Shown here: piece after piece, positions 1 through 8,690 of the stretch
How positions within the stretch are numbered: position 1 is the stretch's first letter
Layout of the letters: every line of letters starts with the position of its first letter
Assembly: GCA_965261915.1 (NCBI GenBank)
Contig: CBDHDW010000013.1
Location: 3,330,617-3,394,616, forward strand
DNA length: 64,000 nucleotides
Reading direction: 5' to 3'
From: JAIBDK01 sp965261915
Lineage (GTDB): Bacteria; Pseudomonadota; Gammaproteobacteria; Arenicellales; Poriferihabitantaceae
Position numbers and translations under genes: made by a program
Notes under the pieces: generated by a model
Databases searched by the model: none
Told to the model about the DNA's origin: nothing
What the model saw: only the letters and a program-made list of their open reading frames with translations

Positions 1-600
1 CACAAACTATTGAACTGGGTGCAGGCTACACCGAGCTTGGCGCATCTACTAATGACGGCTCTATGGTAAGCATTGATGACGATGCATTTGTTGATGCCGT
101 AGGCACCTACAGCATTACCTACACGGCAACGGATGGCACAAACCAGGCCACAGCAACCCGAACCGTCAATGTAGTGGATACCACCGCACCCATCATCACA
201 CTAGACGGTGCCAATCCACAAACTATTGAACTGGGTGCAGGCTACACCGAGCTTGGCGCATCTACTAATGACGGCTCTATGGTAAGCATTGATGACGATG
301 CATTTGTTGATGCCGTAGGCACCTACAGCATTACCTACACGGCAACGGATGGCACAAACCAGGCCACAGCAACCCGAACCGTCAATGTAGTGGATACCAC
401 CGCACCCATCATCACACTAGACGGTGCCAATCCACAAACTATTGAACTGGGTGCAGGCTACACCGAGCTTGGCGCATCTACTAATGACGGCTCTATGGTA
501 AGCATTGATGACGATGCATTTGTTGATGCCGTAGGCACCTACAGCATTACCTACACGGCAACGGATGGCACAAACCAGGCCACAGCAACCCGAACCGTCA
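1..600 (+). repeat. Tandem 216-bp coding repeats
   Basis: The unit starting at 1 recurs at 217 and 433, an exact period of 216 bp (72 codons). The copies look identical base for base until about 600, where the third diverges into the next Ig-like domain. The array enters from outside the window, so the full copy number is unknown. Such identity implies recent expansion or ongoing gene conversion. Confidence 0.95.
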
Positions 601-2345
601 ACGTAGTGGACACCATGCCCCCTACGGTAGTCATCACATCCAGTTCGGGTGCGAGTGGTAGCACAGTAGATGCCGAGACACTAAACTATACCGCGACTTT
701 TAATGAGGATGTTACTGGTTTTGTACTATCTGATATTACGGTAACCGGCACGGCAAACGGAGGCAGTCCGGTTGCGTCTAACTTTGTTGCCAATGCTGAT
801 GGCTTCACCTTTGATGTCGTAAGAGGCATCTCTGATGGTACCGTCATCGTCTCTATTGCCGCTGGTGTTGCCGAAGATATTTCTGGCAATGGCAACATCG
901 CTTCTAACCGATACAGATTGACTATTTACACCGGGCTGACCCCGGACGCTGCCAGGCAACTAAACGAGAATATTTTGCCACGGCTTACCCACGTTATGCT
1001 GGGCGGCACGGTGTCGGCGGTGAATAGTCGCATGGATGACACTTTCTCGGGCACGCCACAAGTGGCGAGTTACCAGTTCGATGGTCAAACGGTGCAATTG
1101 GATAGCCAGACCGGCTTGTCCGCCAACCTGCAGAACACGGTCGCGCAGAAATTACCCAACTATCTCAAGTCGCTGAAAGACGGTACGATGGACTGGAGAG
1201 AAATGTTGTCTCGTTCCGCCTTTGTGATGCCGTTGAATGCGGCGGGCGGTGCGGGTTCTACTGCTGGTGCGACAGTATGGGGCGGTGGTGATTACAATAG
1301 AATGAGTGGCAAGTTCAGCGATGGCGACTGGAAAGGCGATGTGCTCAGTGTTCAACTCGGTATCGACCAGCGGTTGGGTAAGGATATGCTGGCCGGGGGT
1401 TTGGTGTCGTGGAGCAAGGGCGATGTTGATTACACGCTGACGGATAAGAACGGGAAAGAGACCCGCGGGGATTACACGCATCAGATCACCAGCGTTCACC
1501 CGTACTTTGCACGCTCGAACGATGAGGTTGATTTGTGGGGCAGTGTTGGCTATGGGCAGGGTAAACTGGCCATTAAACAGCAATCCCCAACCGAAGATAG
1601 CGAGCGCAGCAGTGACACGCGCCTGTTGAGTTTATCGGCGGGGGGTTCTGGACGGTTATCGCAATCGGGCTTGAAGCTCAAGAGCGACATCATACTGGCA
1701 CAGGTTGACATTGCCGCGTCTGCGGACAAGAAAATCCCGGCTGATAAACTCAACAGCCAACGACTACGCTTGTTGCTGGAGATGGGTAAAGAACGCCCAT
1801 TGTCATCGGGCGGACACTTCAAGCCGTTGCTGGAAGTGGGCTTGCGCTATGACGGTGGTGTTGGCGAATCCTCTGGTATTGGCGCGGTATTGAATTTGGG
1901 CGGACACTATGCCAACACCACAGGCTTGACGGTTGAAGGCAAGTTGCACACGTTGCTCGGTCAAGACGACTATCAGGAATGGGGTATTCAAGGCACGATT
2001 CGCCAACAAGCCAATGCCAATGGACAAGGCTTGTCGTTTAGCCTGAATCCGAGCTATGGCACGGTTGGCATCAGCACGAATCAGGTATGGCAACAAGAGC
2101 TGGCCGATGACAATAACGGCACAAGCAACAATAGCGCACGCTTGAATGTGAATATGGGTTACGGACTGTTTACGGCTGGCGGATTATTGACCCCCTACAG
2201 CGAAGTCAGCATGAGCGACAGCAACCACTATCGTTTGGGCTTGCGCTGGAAACCGAGTTCGCCACTTAGCCTGCACCTGTACGGCGAACGTGAAACCAGC
2301 AATAATAGCGACCGCATCCTGCTGGAAGGCCGTATCCGGTTTTAG
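3..2345 (+). CDS. Repeat-rich autotransporter-like surface protein, 3' part only
   Basis: The reading frame is open from the window edge, so the N-terminus and any signal peptide lie outside. What is visible begins with three copies of a 72-residue immunoglobulin-like module of the DUF5011/HYR style (key pieces TAPIITLDGANPQTIELG and GTYSITYTATDG). One different bacterial Ig-like domain follows at about nt 610-925, with the pattern FNEDVTGF then SDGTVIVSIAAG. A C-terminal region of roughly 470 residues then shows the alternating pattern of an autotransporter beta-barrel (VWGGGDYNRMSG, many amphipathic strands) and ends in Phe, as outer-membrane barrels usually do. The likely role is a surface-displayed stalk, perhaps an adhesin, exported by its own barrel. 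Ligand and total length cannot be told from here. The repeats are nearly identical in DNA, so the copy number probably changes readily. Confidence 0.8.
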   Translation, partial: QTIELGAGYTELGASTNDGSMVSIDDDAFVDAVGTYSITYTATDGTNQATATRTVNVVDTTAPIITLDGANPQTIELGAGYTELGASTNDGSMVSIDDDAFVDAVGTYSITYTATDGTNQATATRTVNVVDTTAPIITLDGANPQTIELGAGYTELGASTNDGSMVSIDDDAFVDAVGTYSITYTATDGTNQATATRTVNVVDTMPPTVVITSSSGASGSTVDAETLNYTATFNEDVTGFVLSDITVTGTANGGSPVASNFVANADGFTFDVVRGISDGTVIVSIAAGVAEDISGNGNIASNRYRLTIYTGLTPDAARQLNENILPRLTHVMLGGTVSAVNSRMDDTFSGTPQVASYQFDGQTVQLDSQTGLSANLQNTVAQKLPNYLKSLKDGTMDWREMLSRSAFVMPLNAAGGAGSTAGATVWGGGDYNRMSGKFSDGDWKGDVLSVQLGIDQRLGKDMLAGGLVSWSKGDVDYTLTDKNGKETRGDYTHQITSVHPYFARSNDEVDLWGSVGYGQGKLAIKQQSPTEDSERSSDTRLLSLSAGGSGRLSQSGLKLKSDIILAQVDIAASADKKIPADKLNSQRLRLLLEMGKERPLSSGGHFKPLLEVGLRYDGGVGESSGIGAVLNLGGHYANTTGLTVEGKLHTLLGQDDYQEWGIQGTIRQQANANGQGLSFSLNPSYGTVGISTNQVWQQELADDNNGTSNNSARLNVNMGYGLFTAGGLLTPYSEVSMSDSNHYRLGLRWKPSSPLSLHLYGERETSNNSDRILLEGRIRF

Positions 2346-2389
2346 GAATTGGGGGCTTGTCACGCCATTCCCCTGTTTCTACTCAATTC

Positions 2390-2405
2390 CCCCCTGACAA
2401 GGGGG
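2390..2405. terminator. GC hairpin after the autotransporter gene
   Basis: CCCCC, a six-base loop TGACAA, then GGGGG forms a short strong hairpin 45 bases after the stop codon. There is no clear U-run after it, so it could be a rho-independent terminator of low quality or an intergenic repeat. Confidence 0.35.
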
Positions 2406-2523
2406 TAGAGGGGTTAGGAAAGGCGAATATTGAGTTTTGCACGGTCTCTTTCGAGACGGCAAGAATGCCTTGCTAGGCATACGTTAAATGCGGAAAACCT
2501 TGCGGGTTTGTGCGTTTTACTGG

Positions 2524-2543
2524 GTTCCTGCTTCCGCAGGAAC
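2524..2543. repeat. Short intergenic hairpin GTTCCTG-N6-CAGGAAC
   Basis: Perfect 7-bp inverted repeat with a six-base loop. It resembles the REP-like or terminus-like palindromes scattered in many proteobacterial genomes, but no second copy was noticed in this window. The rest of 2346-2677 holds no convincing gene. Confidence 0.4.
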
Positions 2544-2677
2544 GACGGCAGGACTCCTGACTTCACGGATCTTGGATTCACATAATAAGTGCAACACGCC
2601 TAAGTCAGTCAAAGGGGACACTCGTACTCTTTTAACTGAACGGAAAAAAGGCGTAAAACAGGACGAGATATACCCAT

Positions 2678-2925
2678 TTGACTGAACAGGAAAGAGACCA
2701 CATTTACCTCATGATGAATAAGCAAAGCAAAATCATACACAGGCAGAAATCGCTAAAACCCTGAGCAGAAGTTAAGTCAACCATCAGCCGTGAAATGAAA
2801 CGCAATACCGGGGTAACGGCTATCGCTACAAACAACCCACCGCTTTGCCCAAACGCGGCATCAGCAAAAGCCCAAGCACATCAGGCTCAATGACGCTAAA
2901 CCGTATCATTCTCGGGAGCGCGGCT
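2678..2925 (+). pseudogene. IS30-family transposase relic (N-terminal part)
   Basis: From 2678 the frame reads LTEQERDHIYLMMN and, after a stop, STISREMKRNTG. The neighbouring frame then gives GYRYKQPTALPKRG. These are the start, the helix-turn-helix and the following segment of IS30-family transposases. The relic carries at least one in-frame stop and a frameshift and has no catalytic domain. It is a dead fragment. The stretch from 2925 to 3037 shows nothing further. Confidence 0.6.
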
Positions 2926-3036
2926 TGAATGTCAAATAATCATCTGGCACAACAGATCGAGTTCTTCTCCGTGATGAAAGTTAAGTGATTGAAAAGCCAT
3001 AGGAAGCTGTCAAATTGAGGTAAAATAAGAAAGTAC

Positions 3037-3065
3037 ATGACGTTTACGTAAACGTCAACTATAAT
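3037..3065 (+). promoter_or_regulatory. Promoter with a perfect 20-bp palindromic operator
   Basis: TGACGTTTACGTAAACGTCA at 3038-3057 is a perfect palindrome. It lies between a possible -35 (ATGACG, 3037-3042) and a consensus -10 (TATAAT, 3060-3065), spaced 17 bases. An operator filling the spacer is typical of MerR-family control. From memory, the sequence resembles the dyad described for LiuR, the MerR-type regulator of leucine/isovalerate degradation. That fits the acyl-CoA genes downstream but was not checked against a motif collection. A smaller inverted repeat, CTGCATG-A-CATGCAG, lies at 3152-3166. Confidence 0.6.
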
Positions 3066-3191
3066 CATAACTCATTCGGGCGACATTTAAATTTCATCCA
3101 GATCGAAATAAATCCCATACAGAATAAAAACCATTAAAAATTGTGACTGCCCTGCATGACATGCAGTCAAAAAAATAAATTGAAATCGATA

Positions 3192-3593
3192 ATGAATCTA
3201 GAACAAGCAAGAGCATTTTTAGCTCGAGAATTTCCGCAAAGTTCCTGTGTAATTGATTTCGTCGGAACAGGCTCCGCTATTGTTCGCCAACCCATCAGTT
3301 TTAAGCACTTACGACCAGGAGGAAGCGTCTCTGGTCCGACGATGATGACGCTGGCAGATTGTGCGGCATACGTCGCTATTTTGACTCAATACGGAGAAGT
3401 GGCACTGGCGGTAACGACCAGTCTGAATATCAATTTTCTCCGTAAGCCCGATGCCAACAATGATATTGTTGCAGACTGCCATTTACTAAAAGCCGGGAAG
3501 CGATTGGCGGTTTGTGAGGTCAGCGTATATTCGGAAGGATTGAAAGATCCGATTGCCCATGTTACGGCAACCTATTCCGTTCCGCCGGCTTAG
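3192..3593 (+). CDS. PaaI-family hotdog thioesterase
   Basis: A 133-residue protein with the hotdog-fold layout of PaaI-type acyl-CoA thioesterases. The conserved stretch around GGSVSGPTMMTLADCAAYVA corresponds to the helix and active-site region, followed by TTSLNINFLRKP. It would hydrolyse acyl-CoA esters in the cytoplasm, recycling CoA or relieving acyl-CoA build-up. I chose the ATG at 3192 because homologues begin near MNLEQARAFL; an in-frame ATG at 3156 lies inside a small palindrome. It is the first gene of the catabolic operon, 150 bp ahead of the acyl-CoA synthetase. That gap has no gene. Confidence 0.8.
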   Translation: MNLEQARAFLAREFPQSSCVIDFVGTGSAIVRQPISFKHLRPGGSVSGPTMMTLADCAAYVAILTQYGEVALAVTTSLNINFLRKPDANNDIVADCHLLKAGKRLAVCEVSVYSEGLKDPIAHVTATYSVPPA

Positions 3594-3743
3594 ATCATGA
3601 GTATTTATTTTGTTGTGAGGTGGGGTGAGAATATGCAAATCGACAAAGACTTGCTTTACAATGTGGCGCTTCGCCTTTGGTGGTATACCCAAAAATCCGA
3701 TAATAAGATTGTCAATTAGCACTGCAAATTTTTTCGAACAAAA

Positions 3744-5678
3744 ATGACCGACACATTTCCCAAACAATTAATGAGTAACGCCGAAAAATTTGCTGATCGA
3801 CCAGCGATTCGCGAAAAGGCATTTGGAATTTGGCAAACCTGGAGCTGGCGGGAAATGAGGGACGAGATTTTTTCGTTAGCGAATGGTTTGCACAAATTGG
3901 GCTTTCAACGCGGTGATAAAATGGCCATCGTTGGAGTCAACCGACCAAGGTTGTACTGGGGGATGTGTGCAGCACAATGTTTGGGCGGAATACCGGTTCC
4001 TATTTACGCCGACTCTATTGCTGAAGAAATGCAGTATGTGCTCAATCATGCTGGGGTGCATTTTGTCCTTGCCGAAGACCAGGAGCAGGTTGATAAGGTT
4101 CTAGAGATCAAGGAACAGTGTGAAACGGTGAGTCATATTATTTACGACGATGTCCGCGGCTTACGTGATTACGACAAATCCAGTATGCACGATTTCGAAA
4201 AGATACAGGACCTGGGTAAGAAATTTGCTGACAAAAACCCGACATTTCTTAAAAATGAAATTGATCAGGGCAACGGCAGCGACATCGGTATCTTTTTATA
4301 TACATCCGGAACCACCGGTAACCCGAAAGGCGTTGTGCTAAGCAATGATAACGTTCTGGTGACTTCGGTCAATAGTGCGAAGATGGACAGGCTGACTGAG
4401 CACGAAGAAACGCTGTCTTATTTACCCTTGGCCTGGGTCGGCGATCACATTTTTTCCTACGGCCAGGCCTATGTAACCGGGATGTGCATCAATTGTCCGG
4501 AAAGTAGTGAAACCGTGGCAACGGATCTTCGGGAAATTGGCCCAACATACTATTTCGCACCACCGCGTGTATTTGAAAATTTACTCACCACAGTCATGAT
4601 ACGCATGGAGGACGCTGGAAATTTCAAACGAAAACTGTTTGAGCGATTTATGGCTATTGCTCGCGAAACCGGTGTCGCGATACTGGATGGAGAGCGCGTA
4701 TCGCTGAAGAACCGGTTGATGTACAAACTGGGTGACTGGTTGATTTATGCACCGCTAAAAAACACCATGGGATTCAGCCGGATTCGCGTTGCATATACCG
4801 CGGGCGAGGCCATTGGGCCGGAGATTTTTGATTTTTTCCGTTCCCTTGGAATCAACATCAAGCAGTTGTACGGTCAAACTGAAGCAGCGGTTTTTATCAC
4901 CGCACAGCCTGACGGTGAAGTTTTTGCCGATACGGTTGGTGTGCCTTCGCCTGATGTGGAAGTGAAAATTACGGATGACGGGGAGGTTATTTACCGAAGC
5001 CCGGGTGTGTTCCAGAGTTATTACAAAAATGAGGAGGCCACGCGGCAAACAAAAAACGATGAAGGCTGGGTGATGACGGGGGATGCGGGTTACTTTGACG
5101 ACAACGGTCATCTTAGAATTATCGATCGCGCCAAAGATGTTGGCAAACTGTCAAACGGGGCATTGTTTGCTCCCAAGTTTATCGAGAACAAACTCAAATT
5201 TTTCCCGCAGATAAAAGAAGCGGTTGCCCTTGGTGCGGACAGGGATTTTGTTTCGGTTATGATCAATATCGATCTTGATGCGGTGGGTAACTGGGCCGAA
5301 CGAAATAATATTCCTTATGCCAGTTATCAGGAGCTCGCCGGGCATCCTGATGTGTACCGGATGATGGAGAGAAGCATCAAAGAGGTCAATCAGGATTTGG
5401 CGAGCGATACAAAATTGTCCGAGTCTCAGGTTAAGCGTTTTTTGATATTGCACAAGGAGTTGGATGCCGATGATGGAGAACTCACGCGAACGCGCAAAGT
5501 TCGACGCAGGATCATCGCGGAAAAATACGATGTGCTGATTGATGCGCTGTATAGCGATGCCGATCATTGTTACATTAAAACTGAGGTTACATTTGAAGAC
5601 GGCAGGAAAGGCGCAATAGAAGCCGATTTGCAGATCAGGGATGTTCAGGTTTTTGAATCGCTTAAAAAAGCAAGTTAG
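3744..5678 (+). CDS. AMP-forming acyl-CoA synthetase, long-chain type
   Basis: A 644-residue member of the ANL (AMP-binding) superfamily. The P-loop YTSGTTGNPKG sits near residue 185, the adenylate motif YGQTEAA follows, and the hinge region GDAGYFDDNGHLRIIDR is near residue 445. The length matches the FAA1/FadD15-like branch. It should activate a carboxylic acid to its CoA thioester at the inner face of the membrane with ATP and CoA. Synthetases of this branch often sit directly before Liv-type transporters, as here (41 bp to the ATPase gene). This suggests the transporter imports a carboxylate that the enzyme then traps. The actual substrate cannot be read from the sequence. Confidence 0.9.
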   Translation: MTDTFPKQLMSNAEKFADRPAIREKAFGIWQTWSWREMRDEIFSLANGLHKLGFQRGDKMAIVGVNRPRLYWGMCAAQCLGGIPVPIYADSIAEEMQYVLNHAGVHFVLAEDQEQVDKVLEIKEQCETVSHIIYDDVRGLRDYDKSSMHDFEKIQDLGKKFADKNPTFLKNEIDQGNGSDIGIFLYTSGTTGNPKGVVLSNDNVLVTSVNSAKMDRLTEHEETLSYLPLAWVGDHIFSYGQAYVTGMCINCPESSETVATDLREIGPTYYFAPPRVFENLLTTVMIRMEDAGNFKRKLFERFMAIARETGVAILDGERVSLKNRLMYKLGDWLIYAPLKNTMGFSRIRVAYTAGEAIGPEIFDFFRSLGINIKQLYGQTEAAVFITAQPDGEVFADTVGVPSPDVEVKITDDGEVIYRSPGVFQSYYKNEEATRQTKNDEGWVMTGDAGYFDDNGHLRIIDRAKDVGKLSNGALFAPKFIENKLKFFPQIKEAVALGADRDFVSVMINIDLDAVGNWAERNNIPYASYQELAGHPDVYRMMERSIKEVNQDLASDTKLSESQVKRFLILHKELDADDGELTRTRKVRRRIIAEKYDVLIDALYSDADHCYIKTEVTFEDGRKGAIEADLQIRDVQVFESLKKAS

Positions 5679-5719
5679 TGATAGATTAAGAATAAACAGA
5701 AAGTGGTATTGGTTTCCTA

Positions 5720-6514
5720 ATGAATGCGCAGACCGAGCAAGCAAAAACGCTGCTTGAAGTTAAAAATATCTCATTGTCGTTCGGTGGTGTAAAAGCCCTG
5801 CAAGACATTAGTTTCGATGTGTTGGAGGGCGAGGTTCGGGCGATTATTGGGCCAAACGGTGCGGGTAAGAGCTCAATGCTAAACGTAATCAATGGCTTTT
5901 ATCATCCCCAGGAAGGCGAAGTTTGGTTTGACGGAAAGCGAAGGGCTCATAGCAAACCACACGAAGTAGCGAAAATGGGAATCGCCAGAACTTTCCAGAA
6001 TATTGCCTTGTTCAAGGGTATGTCCACACTGGATAACCTGATGACGGGTCGTATGACAAAAATGAAATCCAGCATATTCTGGCAGGCATTGTGGAAGGGC
6101 CCTGCTGAGCGAGAAGAACAGGAACATCGCGAGCGCGTAGAATACATTATTGATTTTCTGAAAATTCAATCAATTCGAAAAACTCCCGTAGGCCGCTTGC
6201 CATACGGTATGCAAAAGCGTGTTGAGCTGGGTCGCGCTCTGGCAGCGGAATCCAAATTATTGTTACTGGATGAGCCAATGGCTGGAATGAATTTGGAGGA
6301 AAAAGAGGATATGTGTCGATTTATCCTTGATGTCAATGATGAGTTCGGTACCACTATTGCCCTGATTGAGCATGACATGGGTGTTGTAATGGATATATCG
6401 GATCGCGTTGTGGTGCTTGATTACGGTAAGAAACTGGCGGATGGCACACCTGATGAAGTGAGAGCAAATCAGGTGGTAGTTGATGCCTATCTGGGAGTAT
6501 CCCATGAGTCCTGA
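5720..6514 (+). CDS. HAAT/Liv-type ABC transporter ATPase, LivG-like (system 1)
   Basis: A 264-residue ATPase of the branched-chain-amide (HAAT) importers. Walker A GPNGAGKSS is at about residues 44-52, Walker B is LLLLDEPMAG, and the switch His is in LIEHDM. The signature loop reads LPYGMQKRVELGRAL, in the position of the usual LSGGQ. LivG proteins are often non-canonical here. The C-terminal segment after the switch is the LivG-specific cap. It pairs with the LivF-like ATPase at 10068 to power the two permeases. Its end overlaps the next gene by 11 bp, so translation is probably coupled. Confidence 0.92.
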   Translation: MNAQTEQAKTLLEVKNISLSFGGVKALQDISFDVLEGEVRAIIGPNGAGKSSMLNVINGFYHPQEGEVWFDGKRRAHSKPHEVAKMGIARTFQNIALFKGMSTLDNLMTGRMTKMKSSIFWQALWKGPAEREEQEHRERVEYIIDFLKIQSIRKTPVGRLPYGMQKRVELGRALAAESKLLLLDEPMAGMNLEEKEDMCRFILDVNDEFGTTIALIEHDMGVVMDISDRVVVLDYGKKLADGTPDEVRANQVVVDAYLGVSHES

Positions 6515-7505
6515 AATTTTAAATACCATTGAAGTTATTCTTAACGGGCTCATGGCTGGTGTAATGTATTCACTGGTTGCCCTGGGTTTTGTATTGATTT
6601 TCAAGGCATCTGGAATTTTTAACTATGCCCAGGGAGTTATGGCTTTATTTGCAGCGTTGACGCTGGTTGGATTCCAAACAGGACAGGTCCCGTTTTCGCA
6701 TTTGATCAATGCCATTTTTGGCACTGAATACCATCATTGGGGGGGAGGTATGAACAGCTTTCTCGCCATTGTTCTGACCATCATCGTAATGATAGTTTTT
6801 GCCTGGCTGGTGGAGAAACTGGTGCTGAAGCATCTAGTCAATCAGGCGCCAATCATTTTGTTCATGGCAACCATAGGTCTGGCATTTTTTATGGAAGGTT
6901 TTGGTGATCTAATGTGGGGCGCAAATATAAAAACTCTGGATGTGGGAATTCCTTCTGGCGGTTCATTTTGGTGGGAAGACGTCACCCGAACATGGGCAAC
7001 GGAAGGTGCAGAGTACTATGGGATGTACATTGATGTACTCGACGTTTGGGCGGCAGTCATTGCCGTTATGCTGGTAGTAATTCTAACCCTGTTTTCCCAG
7101 TTTACAAAAACCGGGAGAGCTTTGCGTGCGGTAGCGGATGATCATCAAGCCGCACTTACGGTTGGTATTTCGCTTAGAACAATTTGGGTTATCGTCTGGT
7201 CTATAGCGGGATTTGTCGCGCTGGTTGCCGGTATTATGTGGGGCTCAAAATCAGGCGTGCAGTTCTCGCTTTCCCTGATTGCACTAAAAGCGCTGCCGGT
7301 TCTTATTCTGGGTGGCTTTACCTCTATACCCGGTGCCATCATCGGTGGCCTGATTATTGGTGTTGGTGAAAAATTATTCGAATTTTGGGTTGGGCCGTTG
7401 GTTGGCGGCGCTACAGAAAACTGGTTTGCCTATGTTTTGGCATTGTTCTTTTTGATGTTCAGACCTCAGGGGCTGTTCGGCGATAAAATTATTGAAAGGG
7501 TGTAG
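6504..7505 (+). CDS. HAAT/Liv-type ABC permease, LivH-like (system 1)
   Basis: A 333-residue polytopic membrane protein of the LivH/UrtB family. It begins at ATG 6504 with GGGAG seven bases upstream; this is preferred to an upstream in-frame ATG at 6480, which lies deeper inside the ATPase gene. Family marks include SLVALGFVLIFKASGIFNYAQG near the N-terminus and the EAA-like loop TKTGRALRAVADD, which contacts the ATPase. It should form half of the membrane channel with the LivM-like protein encoded eight bases downstream. Confidence 0.92.
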   Translation: MSPEILNTIEVILNGLMAGVMYSLVALGFVLIFKASGIFNYAQGVMALFAALTLVGFQTGQVPFSHLINAIFGTEYHHWGGGMNSFLAIVLTIIVMIVFAWLVEKLVLKHLVNQAPIILFMATIGLAFFMEGFGDLMWGANIKTLDVGIPSGGSFWWEDVTRTWATEGAEYYGMYIDVLDVWAAVIAVMLVVILTLFSQFTKTGRALRAVADDHQAALTVGISLRTIWVIVWSIAGFVALVAGIMWGSKSGVQFSLSLIALKALPVLILGGFTSIPGAIIGGLIIGVGEKLFEFWVGPLVGGATENWFAYVLALFFLMFRPQGLFGDKIIERV

Positions 7506-7513
7506 GTGAACTA

Positions 7514-8590
7514 ATGTTTTATAGAGAGTCCGGAGATTTCAAGACATCCTACGCGGGTGATCAACAGATTTTTCCCATCGCACTGGACCGCTGGTTTGTA
7601 ATTGCAGTCGTCGCATTTGCTTTTCTGGTGGTTCCGTTTTTAATCAATGATTATTGGGAAAAGTCCGTTTTGGTGCCGATGCTGGTTTGGTCCATGGCTG
7701 CGCTGGGTTTGAATATCTTAACCGGGTATTGCGGTCAGGTAAGTCTGGGAACTGGCGGATTTATGGCTGTTGGTGCCTATGCTTCTTATAAATTTACCAC
7801 CAGTTTTCCAGAGCTCAATATGTTTATTGTGATTCTTTTATCTGGTGGAGTAACCGCATTGGTTGGGGTTTTGTTTGGACTGCCAAGTTTGCGGATTAAG
7901 GGGTTCTATCTCGCAGTTGCCACTTTGGCAGCGCAGTTCTTTTTAGTTTGGTTATTCAACAAGGTTCCCTGGTTCTACAACTATTCAGCTTCGGGAATGA
8001 TTACGGCACCTGAGCGCTTTGTGTTTGGGATTGCAATAACCGGGCCAAACGCACCTCCCTGGGCAACGTATCTTTTTTGTCTGATTATCGTTGTCATCTT
8101 TGCGCTGATCGCCAAAAATTTGACACGGGGAAGAATAGGGCGTTGCTGGATGTCGATTCGAGATATGGACATTGCCGCGGAGATTATTGGTGTGCCGCCA
8201 TTGAAAACCAAGCTTTCTGCGTTTGCGGTAAGTTCGTTTTACATTGGTGTTTCCGGAGCCCTGTTTTTCAGCGTATATCTTGGCGCGGCAGAACCAACAG
8301 AAGCTTTTGGTGTCGATAAATCATTTCTAGTATTATTTATGATCATAATCGGTGGATTGGGATCCATATTCGGCTCCTTTATTGGCGCTGCATTTATGGT
8401 GTTGATGCCGGTATTGTTTAAAAATATCATGGTGAATGGGCTTGGTTGGCCCACTGACCTGGTAGCTCATCTGATTTTTATTTTGATAGGTGGGTTAATT
8501 ATGTTTTTCTTGATTGTGGAACCTCATGGGCTGGCACAGCTGTGGAGAGTTACAAAAGAGAAACTACGCTTGTGGCCATTCCCGCATTAG
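7514..8590 (+). CDS. HAAT/Liv-type ABC permease, LivM-like (system 1)
   Basis: A 358-residue polytopic protein of the LivM/UrtC family. The typical segment ALGLNILTGYCGQVSLGTGGF and the cytoplasmic coupling loop IGRCWMSIRDMDIAAEIIGV are present. It has a longer hydrophilic N-terminus than LivH. It forms the second half of the translocation channel. The 100 bp that follow hold no gene but probably contain the ribosome-binding region of the binding-protein gene, and possibly an extra promoter. Confidence 0.92.
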   Translation: MFYRESGDFKTSYAGDQQIFPIALDRWFVIAVVAFAFLVVPFLINDYWEKSVLVPMLVWSMAALGLNILTGYCGQVSLGTGGFMAVGAYASYKFTTSFPELNMFIVILLSGGVTALVGVLFGLPSLRIKGFYLAVATLAAQFFLVWLFNKVPWFYNYSASGMITAPERFVFGIAITGPNAPPWATYLFCLIIVVIFALIAKNLTRGRIGRCWMSIRDMDIAAEIIGVPPLKTKLSAFAVSSFYIGVSGALFFSVYLGAAEPTEAFGVDKSFLVLFMIIIGGLGSIFGSFIGAAFMVLMPVLFKNIMVNGLGWPTDLVAHLIFILIGGLIMFFLIVEPHGLAQLWRVTKEKLRLWPFPH

Positions 8591-8690
8591 ATCGTGGCAA
8601 AAAGGTCATTTTCTGTTCATTTGGGCCCAGCGTTTTAATCTGGTTCATTTAGACAACAACCATTTCTAACAACCAAATTTTGGAGAAAAT

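Noticed and set aside
2488..2685. 65-codon frame downstream of the autotransporter
   Set aside because: It crosses a palindromic repeat and shows no protein-like features.
5720..6514. Urea (Urt) transporter interpretation of the HAAT systems
   Set aside because: No urease or nitrogen genes are nearby; the neighbours are acyl-CoA enzymes, so a carboxylate or branched-chain substrate is more likely.
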